From Nitrospiraceae bacterium (GTDB lineage Bacteria; Nitrospirota; Nitrospiria; Nitrospirales; UBA8639), in NCBI GenBank assembly GCA_020632635.1, contig JACKFE010000005.1, forward strand, positions 1 to 64,000: a stretch of DNA of 64,000 bases, written 5' to 3'. The position numbers were made by a program, and so were the translations under genes. How positions within the stretch are numbered: position 1 is the first letter of the stretch; each line of letters starts with the position of its first letter. Positions 1-8,638 of the stretch are shown piece after piece. A model generated the notes under the pieces. The model saw only the letters and a list, made by a program, of their open reading frames with translations. It made no database searches and was not told the DNA's origin.

Positions 1-532
1 ATATTTAAAATATTTGTTTTTAGGAAAATTTTTTCGTACCATGAAAATGTATAATTCCTGAGTTGGGTACTATGGTTCCTCAAAAGGAAATTTATTTTAA
101 CACCTGAGAGTATTTTGGATATTTCCAAGTAAAGGGTACCCGCTTTCTTGCCGATAATTTTTAGTATTGGCAGGTTGGCTACGGGTAACCAAGCAAAGGC
201 CAGGGAACATGTTAGGGAAATTCTTCTTCGTAATGGGAATGGTCTTCTTAGCATGTTGCGTGACGCTGTTGTTTTGGATGGGGTGGGTCCAGGGCGTGTC
301 CTGGTCGAATCGAAAGGTTTACCAATCCCATTCAAGGTAAATTGGTTTTTCTCTCCTGTTGGTTCCTGCCTGTTTAATTCGCATGTTTTATTTCGTTCCC
401 GCTGGTGACTAGAGCTAATTCTGCTGTTTTTCGTCTGAAGGCCGTTCGTAAGCCAAAGGCGTGGGTGTTACTCGGTGGTTGCTATGGGGGAAAAACAGCT
501 CCATTTAGTCTTCATTCAAGGAAAGTACTGGG
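1..532. other. Left-edge region without a supported gene
   Basis: I see no convincing gene in this stretch. Several short open frames exist, including one from a TTG near 148 and another that starts near 232 and reads as a short hydrophobic leader-like peptide, but none has a recognisable domain or a clear ribosome binding site. The first 120 bases are AT-rich. This could be the promoter region of the gene at 533 or the remnant of a small secreted protein. Confidence 0.3.
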
Positions 533-1276
533 ATGCGTGCAAGGGATAGTCATCAGACGGAAGAACGTGGTGGTGGATTCTGTCCCGAAGTACCGCTGAA
601 TTGGATGGATGAGAGGACCTATCCTAGTTCGAGCAGTTTGAACGATACGTTTTGGCGTTGGGAGTTCCTTCGGCGTCGTGCCGATTATCGAAAAGACTGG
701 GAAAAATACCATCTGCAAACCTATGAATATGATCTGGCCTGCGCACAAAACCCAGCGTATCCGACTCGATATAATAAGCCTGTATTTTCTCCTGATCATC
801 CTGCTTTTAAGGCGAGAATGCCCGATGCTTTGGCGAAATATCACTTGAGTGGATTGCCAAATCCCGCCATAGCGAAACCCTGGATGCTTTCATTCGATAG
901 TGATTATGGTCGGATCTATTTCGGACAAGGGCCGGACTGGCGTGCCGGAGGCGAAGAGGTCTCCCTTTGTCTCTCAGAATGGAAAGTGGCTGTAGTATTT
1001 GATCTCAAGCGGCCGTTGAGTGCGCAAATGAATAAAGTGAAGGCTGATTTATTGGAATGGCAATCGCATCAGGTTGGGCGCAAATTGGAGCGGCGGAAAT
1101 GCCGAGATGAGTGGCCATTGTATTTGCGGATATTGGATGCCGTCGGGTTGGGTGCACCGTATGCGGAGATAGGGCGAATTCTTTTTCCCAATCAGGACCA
1201 CGAGACAGCCAAGGCCAGAGTAGAGCAGCTCCATAAGCAGGCGACTCAGATCAGTCGGCATTTCCCTATATCATAA
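533..1276 (+). CDS. DUF6499/DUF2285-like protein upstream of a BrxD-like ATPase
   Basis: This 247-residue protein has an N-terminal block (about residues 38-52) with the pattern WRWEFLRRRADYRKDW. It closely resembles the WEFLRRNPDYRADW signature of the DUF6499 'transcriptional regulator-like' domain. The C-terminal part (about residues 198-240), with LDAVGLGAPYAEIGRILF, resembles the HTH-like end of DUF2285 proteins (LDARxAGASYxEIxxALF). Those families usually sit in integrative elements and are thought to regulate transcription or bind DNA. The ATG is preceded by AAGGAAAG at a good distance. It lies directly upstream of the large ATPase on the same strand and is probably cotranscribed with it. 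The family match is from motif recall and the function is inference. Confidence 0.7.
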   Translation: MRARDSHQTEERGGGFCPEVPLNWMDERTYPSSSSLNDTFWRWEFLRRRADYRKDWEKYHLQTYEYDLACAQNPAYPTRYNKPVFSPDHPAFKARMPDALAKYHLSGLPNPAIAKPWMLSFDSDYGRIYFGQGPDWRAGGEEVSLCLSEWKVAVVFDLKRPLSAQMNKVKADLLEWQSHQVGRKLERRKCRDEWPLYLRILDAVGLGAPYAEIGRILFPNQDHETAKARVEQLHKQATQISRHFPIS

Positions 1277-1331
1277 GGCGATTGTTAATGGTTCGATACA
1301 ATCTTTGGGAAGGAAAGTGGCCAATATTGTT

Positions 1332-3881
1332 ATGAGCAATTTAATTGATGCCCTAAATCGGTTACAGAGCCTGCAGGGACAGGACTCTGGTGTTTCGTCC
1401 GAAATAACTTTTCCACATCATGCTCAGGATTCCTCTTCACCAGAATCTGGTCGGGCCAGCATGGGTTCTCAAATCCACGAATCAGCCAGTTCGTCTTCCG
1501 ATCTTCTGAATAGCTCAGAGTGGGTCGGTGTGTTAGAACGTGAATATTTGCGTGCCTTTGTTCGAGAGGGCGGAGCCGCCGTGAAATTTGGTGTTTGTGA
1601 GGATGAGCAGGTCATCAAAGATTGCCAGGTTCGATTAGACGGGATGGCTCGTCAGGAGGCTTATGTCTTTGCCAAAGTTGATTCTCGATATACCAAAGTC
1701 CACATGGTGGAAAAGCTCTTTCACAAAATTGCGAAACAATTAGATTGGGATGATTTAGCCTACCGATTTTTGCTTCGTTTATTGGAGGAAAATGGGTATC
1801 AGATTCCTGCCAACCGAAAAGAATTTTCCCTTCGCCAAATTGCGGCATTGAATGAGCGTAAGGAGCCGATGTTGCGCCGGGATGTGCACACGTGGCTGGA
1901 GAAAACCATAGAAGGTGATTCGGGTTTATGCCGTGAATTTCGGATGGCAATGATTCGGATGTGTTTGGCGCAATTGGACGCTGGGGACACGGATCAAGTA
2001 ATGGGGACGGCAGTTAAGGAATGGCTATGCGGTGATCTGCGTTTGGTCTCGGGGGTAAAAAAGGCCTTAATTTATCAGAAAGTTGCTCGCCATAATGCTC
2101 GACACATGTTGTCATCCCTCACTCGCTGGTTGCGTTTGTGTGGCCATGGAGGATTGGTTCTCACTATAGATATTGCTCAATATTTTCGAAAACGAGGGGC
2201 GGGGACTCAGGGGGATGCCCTGGTGTTTTCCCCGTCGGCCACGATGGATCTGTACGAATTGCTTCGACAATTCCTGGATGCCAGTGATGATATGGAAGGA
2301 TTATTAATGGTGGTCTTAACTCCGCCGGAATTTCTTTCCGATGTTCGACGTGGTGTGGATCGTTATGAGGCACTCAAGCTTCGGGTATGGGATGATATCC
2401 GCCCTAAGCACAGACAGAATCCCTTGTCCTTGTTGGTGAGGATTGGATCGGGGTCTAACGCATTGTCACAACAAGAATCGAAAACGATTCCTATGGACTC
2501 CCAACAGGTTGTTCCGGATTTGGAGGCGCGGCGAGTGATTGAAGGACTTCGAGCGGGGGTCCCGAACCGGCATGTAGTGAATGCGTTGGGCTGCTTACAG
2601 CCTGAAATTGAAGGAAGGTTCCGGCGGCTGCTTGAGGCTACCCAGCATAATGTGACAGCAGGGATTTGTCCGAGAGGCATGGTCATTGATGGGGAATTTG
2701 GGGCGGGAAAATCCCATGTGTTGGAGTATTTGCAAAGTTTAGCGTTGGAATCAAATTTTATTTGCAGCCGAATTGTGATTAGCAAAGAAACTCCGCTATA
2801 TCACCCGGTCCGGCTCTACTATTCTGCCATCGAATCAGCCGTGATCCCGAATAAGCGAGGCGAGGTTTTTGCAGAAATCGCTGGACAGTGTGATGTCTGG
2901 ACACCTCGGTATAAAGAATTAGTCAGTTGGGTCAACAACCCTGATAGCCAAATTGATACTCGGTTTGCGGCCACTCTATTTCTCTATGAACGAATGAGTT
3001 CAGATATGGAATTGGGACATCGTATGGCCCGATTTTGGACGGGAGATCCGATCAGTATTGGGGATCTTAAGCGATATTTGCAAGAAGCCGGATTCGCCGG
3101 AAAGTATGTATTTGGAAAAGCGTCGGTTACACAACTCGCGCTCCAACGGTTTCAGTTTGCTTCTCGCCTAATGCAGGCTGCGGGTTATTCGGGATGGATT
3201 CTCCTTATTGATGAGGTGGAGCTTATTGGCCGATACTCAGTTCTTCAACGGGCCAAATCCTATGGCGAAGTCGCTAGGCTGATGCATATGGATGGAGGGC
3301 CACCCTTGCCAGGCCTAGGCACGGTTTTGGCGCTGACCAATGATTTTCGCAGTGAGGTGCTTGAGAACAAGGGGGATGCGACCAAATTGTCAGAGAAGCT
3401 TCGGGCCAAGGGGACGGAAGCAGATATTCAATTGGCGAACAACACCGAACAAGGGATACAGCTTTTACAAACCCAACGTATTCCTATCAGTCAGCCACCG
3501 TCTGATGTGATTCAAGATGTTTATCGTACAGTGCGGACGCTCCATTTGAAAGGACATGGGTGGCGTATGTGGGAGGAAGCCACGGATGCCCCAGCTACGA
3601 TCGTTCAGGGTGCTAGCATGAGACGGTATGTCAAAAGCTGGGTGACCCAGTGGGATTTTCACCGGATGTTTCCTGATGAAGAATGTGAATTGGAAACGAC
3701 TCCATGGAACGTATCTGAGCAAAATAAGTCACACAAGCCCCCCGTTTCTCCACAAGAGGATTCATCTCCACAAAAGCAGTGGGCTGAAGTGGGTTCTTCG
3801 TTAGATTCCGTGTCACAAGAAGCTCAATTGGTATCTCAAGTCTTTTCTGGAGAACCCGGATCATCGGGCACTTCCGTCTAA
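1332..3881 (+). CDS. BrxD-like (DUF2791) P-loop ATPase, copy 1
   Basis: This large protein (about 849 residues from ATG 1332; a TTG at 1305 would add nine) contains a Walker A motif GEFGAGKSH near residues 454-462 and a Walker B ILLIDEVELIGRYS near 622-635. The conserved VISKETPLY follows the P-loop. These are hallmarks of the BrxC/BrxD family (DUF2791) of BREX phage-exclusion systems. Just before the P-loop, RRVIEGLRAGVPNRHVVNAL matches the BrxD N-terminal signature. The first half (WVGVLEREYLRAFVREGGAAVKF, then GLVLTIDIAQYF) looks like a second, degenerate NTPase domain without a GKS/T. BrxD itself is about half this length. It is paralogous to the genes at 33202 and 35599 but has an extra Ser-rich N-terminal leader and a longer Ser/Gln-rich tail. 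No other BREX gene is near. The biological role is unknown. Confidence 0.8.
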   Translation: MSNLIDALNRLQSLQGQDSGVSSEITFPHHAQDSSSPESGRASMGSQIHESASSSSDLLNSSEWVGVLEREYLRAFVREGGAAVKFGVCEDEQVIKDCQVRLDGMARQEAYVFAKVDSRYTKVHMVEKLFHKIAKQLDWDDLAYRFLLRLLEENGYQIPANRKEFSLRQIAALNERKEPMLRRDVHTWLEKTIEGDSGLCREFRMAMIRMCLAQLDAGDTDQVMGTAVKEWLCGDLRLVSGVKKALIYQKVARHNARHMLSSLTRWLRLCGHGGLVLTIDIAQYFRKRGAGTQGDALVFSPSATMDLYELLRQFLDASDDMEGLLMVVLTPPEFLSDVRRGVDRYEALKLRVWDDIRPKHRQNPLSLLVRIGSGSNALSQQESKTIPMDSQQVVPDLEARRVIEGLRAGVPNRHVVNALGCLQPEIEGRFRRLLEATQHNVTAGICPRGMVIDGEFGAGKSHVLEYLQSLALESNFICSRIVISKETPLYHPVRLYYSAIESAVIPNKRGEVFAEIAGQCDVWTPRYKELVSWVNNPDSQIDTRFAATLFLYERMSSDMELGHRMARFWTGDPISIGDLKRYLQEAGFAGKYVFGKASVTQLALQRFQFASRLMQAAGYSGWILLIDEVELIGRYSVLQRAKSYGEVARLMHMDGGPPLPGLGTVLALTNDFRSEVLENKGDATKLSEKLRAKGTEADIQLANNTEQGIQLLQTQRIPISQPPSDVIQDVYRTVRTLHLKGHGWRMWEEATDAPATIVQGASMRRYVKSWVTQWDFHRMFPDEECELETTPWNVSEQNKSHKPPVSPQEDSSPQKQWAEVGSSLDSVSQEAQLVSQVFSGEPGSSGTSV

Positions 3882-4069
3882 CCCAACATTAGGCAGTAAA
3901 AAGGCCTATCTTCCGTCTACCCAATATCCTTGCCGGGTTTCGTATTTTGAGATCAAAGGATGGGGATATTCCGCCTGCTACCAGTTGAAATTGTCTGTGA
4001 CAATCTGTCACAGTCGAGCCATTGGTGGGATGATGACCACCGCATGCCTTCCTGAGGATAGACGCTTCC

Positions 4070-5374
4070 TTGTCCAACCCCCAGAGCACTTCGGTTTCGT
4101 GTATTTTCCGCCTATGGTGGCCTCTGGCGGGCAGTTGGTTTTTTATGGGGCTAGAATTGCCCCTGGTCGCCATCGTCCTTTCTCGATTCCCCCATCCCGA
4201 AATTCATTTAGCGGCATTTGGGGGAGTCGTGTTTCCTCTCTCTCTTATTATTGAAGCACCCATCATTATGATTTTGTCTGCCTCCACGGCCTTGTGTAAA
4301 GACGGTCCGGCCTATGTGTTACTCAGAAACTTTATCTGGGGCTTAGGTGGGCTATTGACGTGTCTCCACATGGGGGTCGCTTTTTCTCCACTGTATGATC
4401 TCATCGTGGTGGACCTGTTAGGTGTTCCAAGCCCAATTATTGAGCCAGCCCGGTTTGGTCTGCAAATCATGACCCCTTGGACCCTGTCCATTGGATTAAG
4501 ACGTTTTTTACAAGGTGTGGTGATTCGGACGGGCCAAACCCGTCTGATTGGATTGGGAACATTGGTGCGGATCTGTCTGAGTCTCAGTATTCTGGGATGT
4601 GGGCTTTGGAGTTTTTCTGGACCTGGGATTGTGGTTGCGGCGACAGCCATGGCCACCGGTGTCATGGTTGAAGCTGGCCTGATGTATTGTTTTGCGCGAC
4701 CAGCAATCAGAGCTGTTCGAAGTCAGCCTACTGTCTCCGGATTATCCTTTGGGGAATTGGTCTCTTTTTATGTTCCCTTAGCTGCTACGCCATTAATGAC
4801 TCTGGCGACATTGCCTTTGATCAGTGCTGCTCTCAGTCGAATGCCGCTGGCCTTGGAGTCATTGGCAGTATGGCCGGTATTGGGTGGACTCACGTTTGTG
4901 TTCAGAAGTGTGGGATTTGCTTTTCAGGAGGTTGTTATTGCCCTAAGCCCTCGGCGGGAAATGGTGTTGCCTCTTCAATCTTTCGCTGGAGGGTTAGCCT
5001 GTTGTACCACAGGCCTTTTGCTCTGCATGGCCGTGACCCCACTGGCATCCTTCTGGTTTGATGTCGTTGCGGGTTTGGAACCTCACTTGTCTCAAATGGC
5101 CGTGAGTGGACTCTGGATCGCTCTTTGGTTGCCTTTATTTAGTCCATGGCAAAGTTTTTTTAATGGGCTTCTTGTTCAACGCGGATTGACCAAATATGTC
5201 ACACAGGCTGTGTTCTTCTATGCGGTTGGGTGTTCCGCTGTTCTCGGAGTAGGGCTATCCCAGGGAGCTTGGGCAGGGCTGTTTGTGGGATTATTGGCTG
5301 TGGTTTTTGGATTGATCGTAGAGACGATGTGGCTATTCAAGCAAGCCTTCCCCATCTATCGGGAAATCCGTTAA
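4070..5374 (+). CDS. ANKH/MATE-like multi-pass membrane transporter
   Basis: This is a polytopic inner-membrane protein of 434 residues with about twelve hydrophobic segments. The first region, with PLAGSWFFMGLELPLVAIVL, RFPHPEIHLAAFGG and EAPIIMILSASTAL, resembles bacterial homologues of progressive ankylosis protein (ANKH) in the MOP/MATE-like flippase superfamily. Human ANKH exports pyrophosphate, ATP or citrate; the bacterial substrate is unknown. The likely start is a TTG at 4070 preceded by CCTGAGGATA; no ATG lies nearby in frame. It stands alone between the ATPase and a response regulator, and a small hairpin lies after the stop. The superfamily call is good; the ANKH subgroup is from motif recall. 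Confidence 0.65.
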   Translation: MSNPQSTSVSCIFRLWWPLAGSWFFMGLELPLVAIVLSRFPHPEIHLAAFGGVVFPLSLIIEAPIIMILSASTALCKDGPAYVLLRNFIWGLGGLLTCLHMGVAFSPLYDLIVVDLLGVPSPIIEPARFGLQIMTPWTLSIGLRRFLQGVVIRTGQTRLIGLGTLVRICLSLSILGCGLWSFSGPGIVVAATAMATGVMVEAGLMYCFARPAIRAVRSQPTVSGLSFGELVSFYVPLAATPLMTLATLPLISAALSRMPLALESLAVWPVLGGLTFVFRSVGFAFQEVVIALSPRREMVLPLQSFAGGLACCTTGLLLCMAVTPLASFWFDVVAGLEPHLSQMAVSGLWIALWLPLFSPWQSFFNGLLVQRGLTKYVTQAVFFYAVGCSAVLGVGLSQGAWAGLFVGLLAVVFGLIVETMWLFKQAFPIYREIR

Positions 5375-5431
5375 AGATCATCGTTTCTACCTGTCACACC
5401 TGAATGGAAATCCATCCACTTGGGGAGGCTT

Positions 5432-5449
5432 TGAAGGGCACACCCTTCA
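5432..5449. terminator. Hairpin downstream of the membrane transporter
   Basis: A 7-bp stem TGAAGGG/CCCTTCA closes a CACA loop about 55 bases after the transporter stop codon. No T-run follows, so it is a weak terminator candidate or simply an RNA hairpin. Confidence 0.3.
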
Positions 5450-5626
5450 GGCAAGTTTGAGAGCTAAGAAATAGGGAATTGTTTAAAATATTGAAAAATA
5501 TTAGAAAATAGGCAATTCCATTGGAACATAGCTCAAGGAATAAAATTTGCGGGAGATCAAGACAAATGCATTGGGTTACGATGAGATAATTTAATTGTTT
5601 CTACGTATCTCAAGAAAGGGGGAGTG

Positions 5627-5998
5627 ATGAGTAGGATTTTGGTAATTGAGAACGATCAGGATGTACGTGATTCGGTGTCCCTCTTTTTAGAATGCGCTGG
5701 ATATTCAGTGGTGGAAGGGGCAAATTATCAGGAGGGATTTCAAAATCTACATGGCGACACGGCTTCTGCGATGATTGCCGATATCGGAACGCTAGCGCAT
5801 GACGGGCAAATCTCCATTCAACATATCCGTCAACAAGTTTCTCGTTTTCCCATCATTGCCTTGTCTGGAACCATGTCTCATGCTCAAACCGGCGGGAACC
5901 CAATCCCTTTAGGGCTTCAACCAACTTGTACTCTTCAAAAGCCCTTTACGGTAGACGAGTTATTAGAGACGATCCAACGGGCGCTCCTTCATACTTAA
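5627..5998 (+). CDS. Divergent single-domain response regulator (REC)
   Basis: This 123-residue protein consists only of a receiver domain. The acidic pair is in ENDQD near the N terminus, the likely phospho-acceptor Asp is in MIADIG (about residue 52), and the conserved Lys is in LQKPF (about residue 105). The usual hydrophobic residues around the phosphorylated Asp and the conserved Thr are altered (Ser at LSGT), so it is divergent but keeps the phosphorylation residues. ATG 5627 follows an AAAGGGGGA Shine-Dalgarno; a GTG lies one codon upstream. There is no output domain and no kinase next to it, so its partner cannot be named. Confidence 0.75.
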   Translation: MSRILVIENDQDVRDSVSLFLECAGYSVVEGANYQEGFQNLHGDTASAMIADIGTLAHDGQISIQHIRQQVSRFPIIALSGTMSHAQTGGNPIPLGLQPTCTLQKPFTVDELLETIQRALLHT

Positions 5999-6062
5999 GC
6001 CTCTGTTCTTCCGTCCACCGGTCTATTCGCTACCTAATCAATCTCTGTGGTTGTAATATGGC

Positions 6063-6530
6063 TTAATCGCTAGGGGGTTCGAAATGCCCAGGAGGGCGTG
6101 ATCCCCACGGAAGGCCGATTGGTCGAACTTGTTTCGCCAGACTTTGTAGGCTCACCTGAGCCGCCCTGATGAGTTTAGCGTCTCCGTGGTGGAGCAGAGA
6201 TGCTAGCAGAGCAAAGTGATCTTGATAGTCTTGATTCAGCTGGATAATTCGTTGGAGCAGGGGATCGGGTGAAGAAAAATCCGGCAAGGTTGGTCGGTCT
6301 TCTTCAGGGTCACTCCATAGTCGCTGAATAACGAGGGGATCATAGTGTAGCCAGCTCATGGGTACGTCCAGTGACCGTGCGATGGCGGTGACGATCGATA
6401 ATGGCGGGTCCCATTCCCCCTGTTGAAAATCTTGTAAATCTGACGTAGCCACTCCTGTTTGCTCGCTGAGTTCGCAAAGGGAAAGTCCCTTGGCTTGGCA
6501 CCAGTTCTTCAGGTATAGACGAATGGACAT
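6063..6530 (-). CDS. XRE-family helix-turn-helix regulator
   Basis: The 155-residue protein begins with an HTH_3/XRE domain (about residues 5-62): LCELSEQTGVATSDLQDFQQ followed by PPLSIVTAIARSLDVPMSWL. This is the usual order of recognition helix and 'which residues index the binding site' helix in Cro/CI-type regulators. The C-terminal half has no recognised domain and may mediate dimerisation. It is transcribed alone. A lambda-repressor-like DNA-binding role is well supported; targets are unknown. Confidence 0.75.
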   Translation of the reverse strand: MSIRLYLKNWCQAKGLSLCELSEQTGVATSDLQDFQQGEWDPPLSIVTAIARSLDVPMSWLHYDPLVIQRLWSDPEEDRPTLPDFSSPDPLLQRIIQLNQDYQDHFALLASLLHHGDAKLIRAAQVSLQSLAKQVRPIGLPWGSRPPGHFEPPSD

Positions 6531-6752
6531 GAGCTGATCATAGGCAATCCTTCGCTAATCTGTCTATTGTGGGAACTTTATTCGGTACAGGATGTTCTTA
6601 TAGGATTCCGATTCAGGAAGTCAGGTTCATGACTAGGTTTGCACGGCGAAGACCAATATATACGACGTTTGAGTGTGGATAGACGTTGATAAAATCGGAC
6701 CTGGTATCCTGTCATTGTGAGCGTGAGATAATGCGTATTGCTTTGGGGGCAC

Positions 6753-7322
6753 ATGGTTGAGGCTTTGAATCGTTCAATTAGGGGGCAGACAGTGAAAACG
6801 TCAAAAGTAGAAACTTCCCAACGCTTAGAGCAGGAAGTCTCATACTGGGTATGTGAGAGTCCTGTTGGTCAGCTTCTGCTGGTTGGGAGCCTTAAGGGTT
6901 TGCAGATACTACAATTTCAGGATGGGGCTCATCCGCTTAGAATTCAATCCTCATGGATAAAGGTACGTAAGCCGTTTCAGGATATTCTGAAGCAATTGCA
7001 GGAGTATTTTGATGGTGCCCGAACACATTTTCAGGTGAACCTGGATCTCAAGGGCACGACCTTTCAGCGTCAGGTGTGGAAAGCCCTTCAAGAGATTCCC
7101 TATGGTCGGACCACTTCGTATGGAGCCATTGCTAAACAGGTTGGCCGGCCCCAAGCCTCCAGGGCAGTGGGTGCCGCCAATGGACAAAACCCTGTGTCTA
7201 TCATCGTCCCGTGCCATCGAGTCATTGGGGTCAATGGCCAACTAGTGGGATATGGTGGCGGATTGCCGATTAAGCAGGCCTTGCTGGAACTGGAGCTATC
7301 CCATGATTCGAGAGCCAAGTAA
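6753..7322 (+). CDS. ogt: Methylated-DNA-protein-cysteine S-methyltransferase
   Basis: This is O6-alkylguanine-DNA alkyltransferase, a suicide DNA-repair protein that moves the alkyl group from O6-methylguanine to its own cysteine. The active-site motif IVPCHRVIG places the acceptor at about Cys154. The preceding helix-turn-helix region has TTFQRQVWKALQEIPYG, TTSYGAIA and RAVGAANGQNP, all typical of the DNA-binding domain. At about 189 residues it is the Ogt/AdaB type without an Ada N-terminal activator domain. I chose ATG 6753, just after a GGGGG stretch; a TTG five codons upstream is possible. Confidence 0.9.
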   Translation: MVEALNRSIRGQTVKTSKVETSQRLEQEVSYWVCESPVGQLLLVGSLKGLQILQFQDGAHPLRIQSSWIKVRKPFQDILKQLQEYFDGARTHFQVNLDLKGTTFQRQVWKALQEIPYGRTTSYGAIAKQVGRPQASRAVGAANGQNPVSIIVPCHRVIGVNGQLVGYGGGLPIKQALLELELSHDSRAK

Positions 7323-7765
7323 GAGTGCCGATTTGTGAATCCGAAATGGGGTAGATCCAGGGTTAGAGGAAGCTATGGTGAGAATGCCCCATTATGAGTG
7401 CTGATGACGGGTTCCTACATAGATCGGAGCGTCTTGTTCGAATGACTCGCTTCTGGAATGCCGGAGGGCTGTCTTTAATCGCAAATGGGATTTTTCGGGT
7501 TTTACATTTGTCATACTCGTTCAAATTTTTTCCTTGCTGCTGGGGCACATCTCATAGGCGAATTGTTAGGCGTGAGATGGATCCCTCCACGTTTTCATTC
7601 AGCTCCCGTTTGGTTATTTGGATGCTCAGGGGCGTTCACGCTTGCGCAAGTAAACCCTCTGTAAGGTGAACTTTAAGTCTTGTTTAATGCTCTTGATTCT
7701 GTTTGGCCTGGTAGGAGTCTCAATGTTTGAATGGTACCTCACTTTTGTCAATACCCTTCAATTGC
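7323..7765. other. Intergenic region with fragmentary open frames
   Basis: Between the alkyltransferase and the convergent NUDIX gene I find no intact gene. Short stretches in different frames read like pieces of a membrane protein (for example FTFVILVQIFSLLLGHI in one frame and AAGAHLIGELLGVRWIPP in another). This suggests either chance or a decayed gene with frameshifts. A frame of 91 codons from 7394 has no recognisable domain. Confidence 0.3.
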
Positions 7766-8398
7766 TCAAGAGGATGAAGGAGAGGAACGGTGCTTCTGGG
7801 GTGGGACGACGGCAGAGTGAGTGTTGGATCTAGCGGTTTGAACGTCCTGAACGTATCGGCTTAAGGATTCATGGATAACCGGAAAAGCCAGCTGGGCCCA
7901 TGGAATATCAGTAAGGGAGACAAGTTGAACCTCCAGGCTTTCGGGGCCTGGCTTGTAATTCAGATTGAGGAGATGTGCTCGGTACACGACATAGACTTGG
8001 GAGACATGAGGAAGACTGAATAGACCAAAGAGGGTATGAATGCGAACGTCCGCATTGGCTTCTTCCAGAGTTTCTCTGACTGCCGCTTCCTCGGTACTTT
8101 CACCTAATTCCATGAATCCGGCTGGAATCGTCCACAGTCCCAAGCGTGGTTCGATAGCTCGTCGGCAGAGCAAGATTTTGTTTTCCCATTCCGGGATACA
8201 GCCTGCCACGATTTTGGGATTTTCATAATGGATGGTTTGGCAAGCAGGGCACACGGCCCGGTGCAGGGTGTCTCCCGAGGGAATTTTGTTCTCCACGCCC
8301 GTTCCACATTGGGGGCAATGTTTAATGCGAGTGAGCAAATTCGTCACGTTGGGTTGAGATGAACAGACGGTTGAGCAAGGCGATTGACCGTTTTTCAC
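7766..8398 (-). CDS. NUDIX hydrolase with N-terminal zinc ribbon
   Basis: The 210-residue protein opens with a zinc ribbon (CPQCG near residue 33 and CPACQ about 20 residues on), followed by a NUDIX domain. The Nudix box reads GFMELGESTEEAAVRETLEE, matching GX5EX7REUXEE, so the metal and pyrophosphate-cleaving residues are intact. Families with this architecture hydrolyse nucleoside diphosphate derivatives such as NADH, ADP-ribose or FAD; the exact substrate cannot be read from the sequence. The start is a GTG at 8398 and no strong ribosome binding site is visible. It is transcribed towards the alkyltransferase. Confidence 0.85.
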   Translation of the reverse strand: MKNGQSPCSTVCSSQPNVTNLLTRIKHCPQCGTGVENKIPSGDTLHRAVCPACQTIHYENPKIVAGCIPEWENKILLCRRAIEPRLGLWTIPAGFMELGESTEEAAVRETLEEANADVRIHTLFGLFSLPHVSQVYVVYRAHLLNLNYKPGPESLEVQLVSLTDIPWAQLAFPVIHESLSRYVQDVQTARSNTHSAVVPPQKHRSSPSSS

Positions 8399-8638
8399 AA
8401 TTTGTAGAATACCGATAATAAAAGCCTGTCTTTATCATACTCGGTATCGAGAGTAATTCAATGCCAGAATGAGAGCGGAGGCCCTGCATGCGATGATCCC
8501 CAAGAAAAAATAGGGCATCATTAAGAGAGAAGAGACGTTCTCTACATTGTGAATCTTGGCAGAGCTTTGCTAATGTTGGGGCCTGCATCTGGTGTCCCAC
8601 GATTTCAACTTCCTTGCCCATGGAATGGAGTATACGAT

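Noticed and set aside
148..599. Two open frames near the left edge
   Set aside because: No domain, no clear ribosome binding site, and different frames overlap; treated as non-coding.
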